From the NCBI GenBank assembly GCA_022565015.1, contig JADFKI010000180.1, positions 1 to 7,960 of the forward strand: a stretch of DNA of 7,960 nucleotides. The letters are read 5' to 3'. This DNA comes from Chloroflexota bacterium. Its GTDB lineage: Bacteria > Chloroflexota > Dehalococcoidia > Lucifugimonadales > JADFKI01. Each line of letters opens with the position of its first letter. Position 1 is the stretch's first letter. The translations under genes and the position numbers were made by a program. This document shows positions 1 through 5,857 of this stretch, one piece after another. The notes under the pieces were generated by a model, which made no database searches, was not told where the DNA came from, and worked only from the letters and a program-made list of their open reading frames with translations.

Positions 1-481
1 CGAGAGATAGATGCGCCTCTATGCATGCCTCTGGGAAAAGAATGCCGGCCATGGGGTCCCAGACGGCCACCATGTCGTCGGAGGGGCGGAATCCGGGGTG
101 GCGTTTCATCAGCTCCGAGCTGGACAGCATCTCGTATGGGAGCCCGTGCAGCCGTGCGCTGGTCTCGGAGCCTTTGACGAGGTCGTCTTCGGGCCTGCCA
201 ATCATGAGGCCGCCCGTCTGCAACAGCAGGTCCCGGCCGAAAGACTCTTGCAGCTCACGCCACAACTCGTGGGCCCTCCGGACTATGGGAACGTAGGACG
301 GGTCCTCGAAATAGGCCTCCCTTATAATTCGAGTCTGCCCGTGGGAGGAGCCGAGGTCATGTGGCGGCGAATACCTGTCGAGGCCCAGGACGCGCTTACC
401 GCGCTTCGCCAGGTGGTACGCCGCCGCGCTTCCCATCGCGCCGAGACCGACTATCGCGACGTCGTAGGTCGTGCGTTCCAT
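1..481 (-). CDS. Monomeric sarcosine oxidase / N-methyl-L-tryptophan oxidase-type FAD oxidoreductase (N-terminal part)
   Basis: A flavoprotein of the DAO superfamily that oxidises a secondary or N-methyl amine with O2, giving H2O2 and an imine/aldehyde. Only the first 160 residues are inside the window (family length is near 380-400), and the gene runs off the left edge. Residues 8-13 (VAIVGL) lead into the FAD dinucleotide-binding GxGxxG loop (GLGAMG, 12-17), ending in an acidic residue (LGLD, near 36-39). The block GSSHGQTRIIREAY (near 46-59) and the following YVPIVRRAHELWREL are hallmarks of the sarcosine oxidase/SolA group. The ATG at 481 is preceded by AGGAG about 12 bases upstream and lies 21 bp after the hydrolase stop, so it is probably the third gene of the operon. 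The covalent-FAD cysteine of this family lies further downstream and cannot be checked here. The exact substrate is unknown; the family call is firm. Confidence 0.88.
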   Translation of the reverse strand, partial: MERTTYDVAIVGLGAMGSAAAYHLAKRGKRVLGLDRYSPPHDLGSSHGQTRIIREAYFEDPSYVPIVRRAHELWRELQESFGRDLLLQTGGLMIGRPEDDLVKGSETSARLHGLPYEMLSSSELMKRHPGFRPSDDMVAVWDPMAGILFPEACIEAHLSL

Positions 482-502
482 AATGCCCTGGCTCCTGCCT
501 GT

Positions 503-2482
503 CTATTCATCGAAAGCCGGCTCGTTGATCGCAAGCTCCACGTAGCGGTCGGCGTCCTCTTCGAGGAGCAGCCGCTGGTCTACGAGCCTTTGCGCCGCCA
601 GCGCTATGGCGCGCACGTACCTGGTCCGGGAGCCGTACCGCTCCTGGAAGGAGGGACGCGAATCGCCAATGGCCTCGCGCTCGGCCTTCGTTTTTGCAAA
701 AGGCATGTAGCTCCCGACGGTGCCCGCCAGTGTCGCCCCGTGAGAGTCTTCACGCCGATAGTTCCAGCCGGTGTGCGTGGCCAGGGGCGCCTCCATGTGA
801 GGTGTGCGTATGCCGGGAATCTCGTTGCCGTCGGCATCGATCTGCGGAACGAGGACAACGTATTGTCGGGAGAGGTCTTCCTCCGTCGGCTCGCGCAGGA
901 TGCCCTTGTCGAAATCCGGCCCATGGTCCTGCACCGACAGGTGGTTGGACCCCTCGGGATGCTTTACGCCTGGGATGGACGGGAACTGCGTCTTCGCCCC
1001 CTCCGCGGTAACGGCCGTCTCCTCCGAGGACATCGGCACGCGACTGGCCGGCGGCGTAGTGCCGTCAGTGGCCCATGCGTCCAGATTGTCGAGGAGCGCT
1101 CGCAGCAGAGGCGTCGTGTTCAACGGATTTGTAAGGTGTTTGTGCACTCCTTCGCTCGGCCCGGCCAGCGGGTCGGCGTTGTGCTGGGACCCGGCGAACA
1201 GGAAGACCCTGACGCCGTCCTGCTCGCCAAGGTCGGAGCCTCTCGTGTCGGTGTGCACCAGTGAGCCGCGCCGGTCCCAGTATTCCGAAGATGTCTGGGT
1301 GTGCAGCACCAGCGGGTCGGTCTCAGGCCGCTTCAAGATGCCGTCGGTCTTGCCGGTCAAGTGGTCCGTCGTCTCCGCGTATGCGAAGGGGAACTGGTCG
1401 GAGGGGTATGCATGGTCGCTGTGCAGCCTCGGGAACCGGCCCGGCTGTGCGAAGCGGTAGTTCAACACGACGCGGCCGCCACCGGAAACGTGGGGCGATA
1501 TGGCATCGAAGACCCTGCGGCCCTGGGAGTCGGCGTTGAAGCCGCGATAGACGAATTCCCGCAAGTACCGGCCGCTCTGAGACCTCCCCCAGCCGTACGC
1601 CTTCTCGATGCCGGCGCCGTTCGGTCGCAGGGGATTTGCGACGCCGTTGTCGTCGGTCTCCGCATGAACCAGAAATGAGATAAGGTCGCGAAGCCCCGTA
1701 AAGCCGAGCCCCATGACGGAAGGGTTCTTCGCCTCATAAATGAGCTCGTATATCCAGCCCGGCTTGAAGCCCTCCGGCAAATAGCAGTCCGTCGTGGACT
1801 CGGTGACCTCGCCTTCCGCGTCCTCACGGGCGAACTGCCATCGGGCCGGTGGAATCAGCTCGGGGGTGTCGTGCGGGTGCCTCTTCATCGTGAACGTCGC
1901 CAAAGAGGTATCCGACGACACGGCCTCGTAGCTTCGGCTGTAGTCGTTGGCTGCCAGAGGCTGGGACCTCACGCCCGGTCTGTCCAGGATAAACTCGGTC
2001 CGGATGCTGCCCGTCAGCTCGCGGCCCTGGTCGACGGCAACGGGCAACCGCATGGTGAAGCGGTCTTCGCCGGGCAGGATGTCGCCCTGCCATCCCGAGC
2101 ACACAAGGGTGTAACCCCGCCGCATGAGGAAGCCGTTGCCCGCGTGCTTAGACTTGGATGGCCGATTGGCGTGCACGCCGTCGTTGAAGAACTGCATCGC
2201 CCGCAGGTTTCCCCGGTTGTTGACGTCGTAAAGCAGGCGGCCGTTGCCGGTGGACAGGTCAAGGGGCTTGAGGATGTACAGGTCGGTGGAGTACTCGACC
2301 AGCCCCTCGTCGTTTCTGGGCGCAAGCTCGAGGTCGACGACGGTCTCGTTCGAGGGGTCGTCAGGGTCTATCGCGAAATCCACCGTGCCCACGATGGCCT
2401 CGTAAGCCCCGACGCGGTCGTACTCCTCACCGTCCGCGAAGGGCATTCTGGATTCAACGTTAATTCGAATCTGGCTATCCAT
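503..2482 (-). CDS. Alpha/beta hydrolase domain-containing protein (Abhydrolase_10 type), 659 aa
   Basis: A large hydrolase-like protein of the Abhydrolase_10 type, a family that is poorly characterised but widespread in bacteria degrading organic compounds. Probable activity is hydrolysis of an ester, lactone or amide. Visible features are an N-terminal beta-rich section (1-130, with DVNNRGN near 86-92), a nucleophile-elbow-like GWGRSQSGRYLREF at about 297-310 with the family's SQSGR signature, and a GSQHN motif at 431-435 that is a good candidate for the catalytic histidine region. The elbow is not a canonical GxSxG, but G-x-SQ-S/T-G-R is usual for this family. No signal peptide is seen, so it is probably cytoplasmic. 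The start at 2482 is supported by AGGGGG about 10 bases upstream. It sits 57 bp after the aldolase gene and 21 bp before the oxidase gene, all on the minus strand. The substrate is not deducible. Confidence 0.87.
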   Translation of the reverse strand: MDSQIRINVESRMPFADGEEYDRVGAYEAIVGTVDFAIDPDDPSNETVVDLELAPRNDEGLVEYSTDLYILKPLDLSTGNGRLLYDVNNRGNLRAMQFFNDGVHANRPSKSKHAGNGFLMRRGYTLVCSGWQGDILPGEDRFTMRLPVAVDQGRELTGSIRTEFILDRPGVRSQPLAANDYSRSYEAVSSDTSLATFTMKRHPHDTPELIPPARWQFAREDAEGEVTESTTDCYLPEGFKPGWIYELIYEAKNPSVMGLGFTGLRDLISFLVHAETDDNGVANPLRPNGAGIEKAYGWGRSQSGRYLREFVYRGFNADSQGRRVFDAISPHVSGGGRVVLNYRFAQPGRFPRLHSDHAYPSDQFPFAYAETTDHLTGKTDGILKRPETDPLVLHTQTSSEYWDRRGSLVHTDTRGSDLGEQDGVRVFLFAGSQHNADPLAGPSEGVHKHLTNPLNTTPLLRALLDNLDAWATDGTTPPASRVPMSSEETAVTAEGAKTQFPSIPGVKHPEGSNHLSVQDHGPDFDKGILREPTEEDLSRQYVVLVPQIDADGNEIPGIRTPHMEAPLATHTGWNYRREDSHGATLAGTVGSYMPFAKTKAEREAIGDSRPSFQERYGSRTRYVRAIALAAQRLVDQRLLLEEDADRYVELAINEPAFDE

Positions 2483-2539
2483 GCCTGTGTTACCCCCTAA
2501 AGTCGCCCCGAACGCCGATGTGATGCCTGAGCCACGGAC

Positions 2540-3256
2540 CTAGGCATTTTGCGAAGCCAGAAAGCTTCGGGCGCCGTCGAGGAACAGGTTGGCTGCCCTT
2601 GCCGAGGCCATGACGTCGTCGGCCATCTTTCTGCCCGCCGCGTGTACCCTTTCTCGGACCTCGGCCTCGAACTCCTGCACGCGCTGATGATTGGGTTGGC
2701 CCTGCAGGCCCATGGACTGTGCTATGTCCTGGGCACCCGATGCGAACAGGTCTATGCCGTCGACGGCGAGGATATCGTCCAGGTTGTCCAGTACCTCTAT
2801 GTCTTCGAGCTGCGCGATGACCAGAACGTTGTCATTGGTGTGCTCCATGTATTCCGGGCCCGACTCGAAATCCCCGAAGTAGGCGCCCCGCCCGGAGCCG
2901 AAGCTGCGAAGGCCCCTGGGCACGTAGCGGCAGGCATCGGCGAGCTGCCGCGCGCGTTCGCCGGACGTGACGTGTGGCCCGGTTATGCCCATGATGCCAC
3001 GGTCCAGGAATCGAAGAATCGTGGAGGACTCGATGTTGGGCACCCTCGCCATCGGAGTCAATCCAGCCATGTCGGCGAACCGGCAGAGGTCGTCCAGTAA
3101 ATCTGGTGTAAATGGGCCGTGCTCGCTGTCGAAGGTAACGAAGTCGAAGCCCGCACGTCCCGCAAGCTCCACCAGCGTCGAAGACGGAAACGACAGGTTG
3201 CAGCCGTACGACATCTTGCCGCTGCGCATGTTCGTGACGACGTTGTTTAGCCTCAT
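2540..3256 (-). CDS. HpcH/HpaI-family class II pyruvate aldolase
   Basis: A 238-residue member of the HpcH/HpaI aldolase/citrate lyase family. These metal-dependent TIM-barrel enzymes cleave 4-hydroxy-2-oxo acids to pyruvate plus an aldehyde. All key positions known from E. coli HpaI are present: the DSEHG catalytic histidine (H46), the MARVP arginine (R71), and the metal-binding glutamate in QLED (E151) and aspartate in GAQD (D177). Their spacing is within one or two residues of HpaI (H45, R70, E149, D175). Length is slightly under the usual 250-260. The ATG at 3256 has AGAGGTG 7-13 bases upstream. It is the first gene of the leftward operon and has a plausible sigma70 promoter about 45 bp upstream. 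Closest named relatives are 2,4-dihydroxyhept-2-ene-1,7-dioate aldolase and 2-keto-3-deoxy-sugar acid aldolases; which substrate applies here is unknown. Confidence 0.9.
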   Translation of the reverse strand: MRLNNVVTNMRSGKMSYGCNLSFPSSTLVELAGRAGFDFVTFDSEHGPFTPDLLDDLCRFADMAGLTPMARVPNIESSTILRFLDRGIMGITGPHVTSGERARQLADACRYVPRGLRSFGSGRGAYFGDFESGPEYMEHTNDNVLVIAQLEDIEVLDNLDDILAVDGIDLFASGAQDIAQSMGLQGQPNHQRVQEFEAEVRERVHAAGRKMADDVMASARAANLFLDGARSFLASQNA

Positions 3257-3300
3257 CTCGCACCTCTGGTCATTCGAACGCGTTGCAAATTGACGGCCGT

Positions 3301-3329
3301 ATTGTAGGTCAAGGTAGACGGCTTAACAA
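3301..3329 (-). promoter_or_regulatory. Candidate sigma70 promoter of the leftward catabolic operon
   Basis: Read on the minus strand there is a -35 box TTGTTA (3324-3329, 4/6 to consensus), a 17-bp spacer, and a -10 box TACAAT (3301-3306, 5/6). Transcription would begin near 3294, giving a leader of roughly 38 bases before the aldolase ATG at 3256. A second, more distal minus-strand candidate is TTTACC (3390-3395), 17 bp, TAAAAT (3367-3372). Both were found by eye only. Confidence 0.4.
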
Positions 3330-3380
3330 GCGCGGCGAAGGGTTGGCAGCGCCGTGGCGGATGACTATTTTACATAATCT

Positions 3381-3409
3381 TTGCGACGTGGTAAATTTGT
3401 ATCTCTAAT
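3381..3409 (+). promoter_or_regulatory. Candidate sigma70 promoter for the small exported protein gene
   Basis: On the plus strand there is TTGCGA (3381-3386, 4/6), a 17-bp spacer, and TCTAAT (3404-3409, 5/6). The predicted start near 3416 leaves a leader of about 87 bases before the ATG at 3503. It lies back to back with the leftward promoter in an AT-richer patch of the otherwise GC-rich region. Confidence 0.35.
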
Positions 3410-3421
3410 TGGTCGACTAAT
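3408..3421. promoter_or_regulatory. Near-palindrome overlapping the rightward start site (possible operator)
   Basis: ATTGGTCGACTAAT is self-complementary except for one mismatched pair (12 of 14 bases). It overlaps the end of the candidate -10 box and the predicted transcription start of the rightward promoter. That is a typical place for a repressor site, but no regulator gene lies next to it and the site is short. Confidence 0.2.
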
Positions 3422-3446
3422 GGCTACACGTAGGCGTGGATAGGTG

Positions 3447-3464
3447 GCTGCGGGTTTTCGCAGC
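3447..3464 (+). other. Hairpin in the 5' leader of the small exported protein gene
   Basis: A perfect 6-bp stem, GCTGCG/CGCAGC, closes a 6-base loop (GGTTTT). It lies 24 bases before the Shine-Dalgarno of the 3503 gene. A weaker 4-bp hairpin (CACG/CGTG, 3427-3438) precedes it. There is no U-run after it, so it is not a terminator. It could stabilise the leader or be incidental, and it does not match a riboswitch I recognise. Confidence 0.3.
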
Positions 3465-3502
3465 GGTTCGGACAGGTATGAAACCTAGAGGAGGTCGTAG
3501 AT

Positions 3503-3940
3503 ATGCTCAGGCATAAGGGTATTCAGCTCAGGTTGTTGACGGTCGCGTTGATTGTAGCCGTCGTGGGCTTTGCGGGGCTGCTGGCGTTCACTTCGGAGAC
3601 GTCCGGAGAGGGAGGGCTGGTCTCCCCGGTGCCGCCATTGCCCGGCTCGCCGCCAACCGCAATCTCGGTGGAATCGGGCACGATCGGGTCCGGGGAATGC
3701 TTCGTCTCCATTCAGAAGATATTCGAAGGTCCGCTGCAGGTTGAACGACCGGTAATCGAGGGCGAGACTCCGCCCACGCCGTTCCTCCTGCGCGAGGTTG
3801 AGATTATCAACATCATTTCGGCCTGCGCGGAGCGGGGAAACGATCCCGAGATAAACACCTCGGTAGAGACGTTCATCGTGGAGTGCACCAGGGAAGAGGA
3901 CCTCACGGGCTCCGTCTGCACGACGGTCCACTCTGAATAA
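3503..3940 (+). CDS. Small exported or membrane-anchored protein with four cysteines, unknown function
   Basis: I do not recognise this 145-residue protein. Its start is very well supported: GAGGAGGT at 3488-3495 lies 7 bases before the ATG. Residues 1-9 are basic (R3, K5, R10 nearby), and a hydrophobic stretch at about 11-29 (LLTVALIVAVVGFAGLLAF) is either a signal peptide or an N-terminal anchor. It is followed by a low-complexity linker rich in Ser, Gly and Pro (31-53). The remaining domain (about 54-145) is acidic and has four cysteines (C66, C108, C128, C139), which could form two disulfides outside the membrane. It is transcribed divergently from the catabolic operon and lies 134 bp upstream of the radical-SAM-like gene. 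An open frame antisense to it (3485-3931) lacks any comparable start signal and is treated as a shadow. Confidence 0.7.
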   Translation: MLRHKGIQLRLLTVALIVAVVGFAGLLAFTSETSGEGGLVSPVPPLPGSPPTAISVESGTIGSGECFVSIQKIFEGPLQVERPVIEGETPPTPFLLREVEIINIISACAERGNDPEINTSVETFIVECTREEDLTGSVCTTVHSE

Positions 3941-4074
3941 CGGGCGACTCTGGAAGCGAAGCCGCGTTCGAAGATGCCTCGGGACGGCCGGGCATCAGCT
4001 TCGGCTGGCCTGTGAAGGCTGGTTGAGATAAACTTGGCGCGAATCGACGACATATGCCAGGGAGTTAGCTCGTC
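3941..4074 (+). other. Intergenic spacer with a small UUCG hairpin
   Basis: This spacer has no gene. It contains a CAGC-TTCG-GCTG stem-tetraloop (3996-4007) with no following U-run, so it is weak as a terminator. The Shine-Dalgarno AGGGAG (4059-4064) of the next gene is also here. A weak extended -10-like TGAGATAAA (4024-4032) is present without a matching -35. Read-through from the upstream gene is therefore possible. Confidence 0.3.
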
Positions 4075-5340
4075 ATGAAAGTGCTGCTCGTCGCCACCAA
4101 CCAGGCCGATCGCTATATGAACACGATGACGGTGCGGCCGGTCCCCATAGGGCTCGCCTATATTGCGGCCGCGCTCACGGAGGCGGGCCACGAGATAAGT
4201 GTCGCCGACCTCATGTTCTCCGAGGACGGCCCGGCGGATGTCATAAAGGCCGTCCGGGAATTCTCTCCCGAGCTCATCGGCCTGTCCATTCGAAACCTGG
4301 ACAACCAGAGCTATTTCGACCCCGTGTGGCACCTGCCCGCCGTCAAGTCGACGGTCGACGCCATCCGGTCCGTGACCGACGTAAGCATCGTGTGTGGCGG
4401 CCCGGCCTTCAGCATTCTGCCGGCCGAGTGCCTGTCGTACGTCGGAGCGGACCTTGGAATCGCCGGCGACGGCGCCGAGGCCTTCGCGGCCCTGGCGGAC
4501 CGCCTTGGCGAGGGCGAAGGCTACCTGGATATCCCTGGGCTCGTCCACCGGGATGGAGACGAAGTTAAGGTGACGGAAGGCCGGTTCTCCTCGGACTTTC
4601 GCCTCTCGCCAAGGCTCGATCTGCTTGACATGCGTCGATACGACAAGGCCGGGTTCGGCGTCGGAGTCGTGACCAAGCTCGCGCAGGCATACTATCCAAC
4701 TGGGGCCGGTGACAAGTTCAACGGGAGCGACTGGAGAATCAGGCCGCCGGAAGAGGTCATCGACGAGGTACGGAATCTTGGCACTGAGCACGGCATAAAG
4801 AAGGTCTTCTTTATCGATTCGGGCTTCAACATACCCTTGGGCCACGCCAAGGAGCTTTGTCGGGCGATCATTGGGGCAGGCCTGGGCATCAGGTGGAACA
4901 GCTACCTTCGGGTCGGCGATTGCGACGATGAGCTGTTGGGTCTGATGAAGGAGTCGGGATGCTCCCTGGCGCTAATTGCGGACGGCGGTTCAACCAGCGA
5001 TGGATTCGAGCAGGCACGCGCCCTGTCCGCCATGTGTGGGCGCGTGGGCCTGCCTCACACCCTGGCGATGACCTTCGGTGAGCCGGGCGATACAGAGGCC
5101 GGCGTGAAGAACAAGGTCCGCTTTCTCGAAGAGATCGATCCCGCCTTCGTTTCCCTGCGTGTGGGCAACAGGGTGCTGCCGGGAACAAAAGTCGCGCAAC
5201 TGGCGATCGAAGAGGGCCTGATTCAGTCGGAATCCGATCTCATAAGGCCGACGTTCTACGTTGAACCGGGCGTGAGGGACTGGATTGCCGACTACGTTCG
5301 AAAGATTTCGGAGACTCATCCGAGGTGGCACCTGCTCTGA
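4075..5340 (+). CDS. B12-binding / radical SAM-type protein lacking the [4Fe-4S] cysteine motif
   Basis: This 421-residue protein has the architecture of cobalamin-binding radical SAM proteins. An N-terminal Rossmann-like B12-binding domain (about 1-145; KVLLVATN, PIGLAYIAAAL, IGLSIRNLDN, VCGGPAFSILP) is followed by a radical SAM TIM-barrel region (about 195-390; RIRPPEEVIDEV, KKVFFIDSGFN, IRWNSYLRV, TFGEPGDTEAG). In active relatives a CxxxCxxC motif follows the first barrel strand, immediately after a TK dipeptide. Here TK (200-201) is followed by LAQAYYPTGAGDKFNGSD (202-219) with no cysteine, and neither alternative frame restores one. Spacing to the next conserved block looks normal, so the motif seems replaced rather than deleted. 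The protein probably cannot bind the SAM-cleaving cluster, so a non-radical or binding role is inferred. No DxHxxG cobalamin-ligand motif is seen, which is common in this group. Shine-Dalgarno AGGGAG lies 10 bases before the ATG. Confidence 0.82.
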   Translation: MKVLLVATNQADRYMNTMTVRPVPIGLAYIAAALTEAGHEISVADLMFSEDGPADVIKAVREFSPELIGLSIRNLDNQSYFDPVWHLPAVKSTVDAIRSVTDVSIVCGGPAFSILPAECLSYVGADLGIAGDGAEAFAALADRLGEGEGYLDIPGLVHRDGDEVKVTEGRFSSDFRLSPRLDLLDMRRYDKAGFGVGVVTKLAQAYYPTGAGDKFNGSDWRIRPPEEVIDEVRNLGTEHGIKKVFFIDSGFNIPLGHAKELCRAIIGAGLGIRWNSYLRVGDCDDELLGLMKESGCSLALIADGGSTSDGFEQARALSAMCGRVGLPHTLAMTFGEPGDTEAGVKNKVRFLEEIDPAFVSLRVGNRVLPGTKVAQLAIEEGLIQSESDLIRPTFYVEPGVRDWIADYVRKISETHPRWHLL

Positions 5341-5427
5341 TTTTGCCGTGTACATAGGGAAAGCAATTGCCTGTTCGGGGCCTTACTATCAGATGCGCGA
5401 GGGCGACCGATATGACTCGATAAAACC

Positions 5428-5455
5428 TTGACACCGCTCTGAGCACTGTGATACT
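5428..5455 (+). promoter_or_regulatory. Promoter of the Alternative Complex III operon
   Basis: There is a perfect -35 box TTGACA (5428-5433), a 16-bp spacer, and a -10 box GATACT (5450-5455, 4/6) preceded by the extended -10 element TGT (5447-5449). Transcription is expected near 5462, leaving a leader of about 62 bases before the ATG at 5524. This is the strongest promoter-like sequence in the window. Confidence 0.6.
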
Positions 5456-5466
5456 TTTTTCGAGGT

Positions 5467-5482
5467 TGTTATTCAGTTCACA
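5467..5482. promoter_or_regulatory. CRP/FNR-family-like palindromic operator
   Basis: TGTTA-TTCAGT-TCACA matches the CRP consensus TGTGA-N6-TCACA at nine of ten defined bases with the right spacing. It is flanked by a further complementary T/A pair (5466 and 5483). It lies just downstream of the predicted transcription start of the respiratory operon, a position that would favour repression. It was found by eye; the regulator is unknown and is not encoded in the window. Confidence 0.35.
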
Positions 5483-5523
5483 ATCGGCTAGACGGTAATA
5501 AGGCGAGCGAGGGAAAGCCTTAG

Positions 5524-5814
5524 ATGGACCCAGCACCCATCAGCCCCGCTTCTTGGAGCGAGATTGGGAAGATGTTGTCCACTCTGTGGATTGTGGTGGT
5601 TTTCATCGTTATTTTCGCGGCCAATTGGATCCTCGGCCACAACTTCATCCCGTCGTTTGTCGAATCAGGACACATCCCCAGAAGTCTGCAGAAGGCCCGT
5701 ATCCTGTTTTATGGGGCTGCGGTTGCAAGCTTCGGAATAGCCGTCTTCTTCTTTTTGCGAGTAGTCGAATTCGGCGGCGTTTTGCAAGACTTTTGGGCGG
5801 ATTTCTGGATATAG
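5524..5814 (+). CDS. Small two-helix membrane protein at the head of the ACIII operon
   Basis: A 96-residue protein I cannot assign to a named family. Two hydrophobic segments are clear: about 18-37 (MLSTLWIVVVFIVIFAANWI) and about 59-79 (ILFYGAAVASFGIAVFFFL). They are joined by a loop with basic residues (R53, K57, R59), predicting a helical hairpin with the loop on the cytoplasmic side. The C-terminus is aromatic and acidic (FWADFWI). Shine-Dalgarno GAGGG (5509-5513) sits 10 bases before the ATG. It is the first gene after the strong promoter and is only 43 bp upstream of the pentaheme cytochrome, so it is probably an accessory or lineage-specific small subunit, or an assembly factor, of the complex. 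That role is inferred from position only; no heme or metal motif is visible. Confidence 0.75.
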   Translation: MDPAPISPASWSEIGKMLSTLWIVVVFIVIFAANWILGHNFIPSFVESGHIPRSLQKARILFYGAAVASFGIAVFFFLRVVEFGGVLQDFWADFWI

Positions 5815-5827
5815 TCACAGGCAGGAT

Positions 5828-5848
5828 ATGAGCACGAGAAGGAAGTAA
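5828..5848 (+). other. Six-codon in-frame mini-ORF ahead of actA
   Basis: ATG-AGC-ACG-AGA-AGG-AAG-TAA (peptide MSTRRK) lies in the same reading frame as the cytochrome gene and ends 9 bases before its proposed TTG start. It may be incidental, a leader peptide for translational coupling, or the true N-terminus interrupted by a stop codon. It also contains the AAGGA-type ribosome binding sequence used by the TTG start. Confidence 0.3.
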
Positions 5849-5857
5849 CCACAAGAG

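Noticed and set aside
11..1264. Long plus-strand open frame (417 codons) across the oxidase and hydrolase genes
   Set aside because: It is antisense to two clearly recognised enzymes, has no recognisable domain and is rich in Arg, Gly and Val, as expected for a GC-rich shadow frame.
3996..4007. CAGC-TTCG-GCTG hairpin as a terminator of the exported protein gene
   Set aside because: The stem is only 4 bp and no U-run follows, so it is not a convincing intrinsic terminator.
4672..4731. A frameshift hiding the radical SAM cysteines
   Set aside because: The two alternative frames on the plus strand over this stretch contain no cysteine codons, and the frame is continuous with conserved blocks on both sides.
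3712..4845. Minus-strand open frame of 377 codons
   Set aside because: It is antisense to the exported protein and the B12/radical-SAM-type gene, spans their intergenic gap, and shows no family motif or good start.
5444..5460. CACTGTG palindrome followed by a T-run as a terminator for the B12/radical-SAM-type gene
   Set aside because: The stem would be 3 bp with a 1-base loop, which cannot form a hairpin. The same bases are better explained as an extended -10 promoter element.
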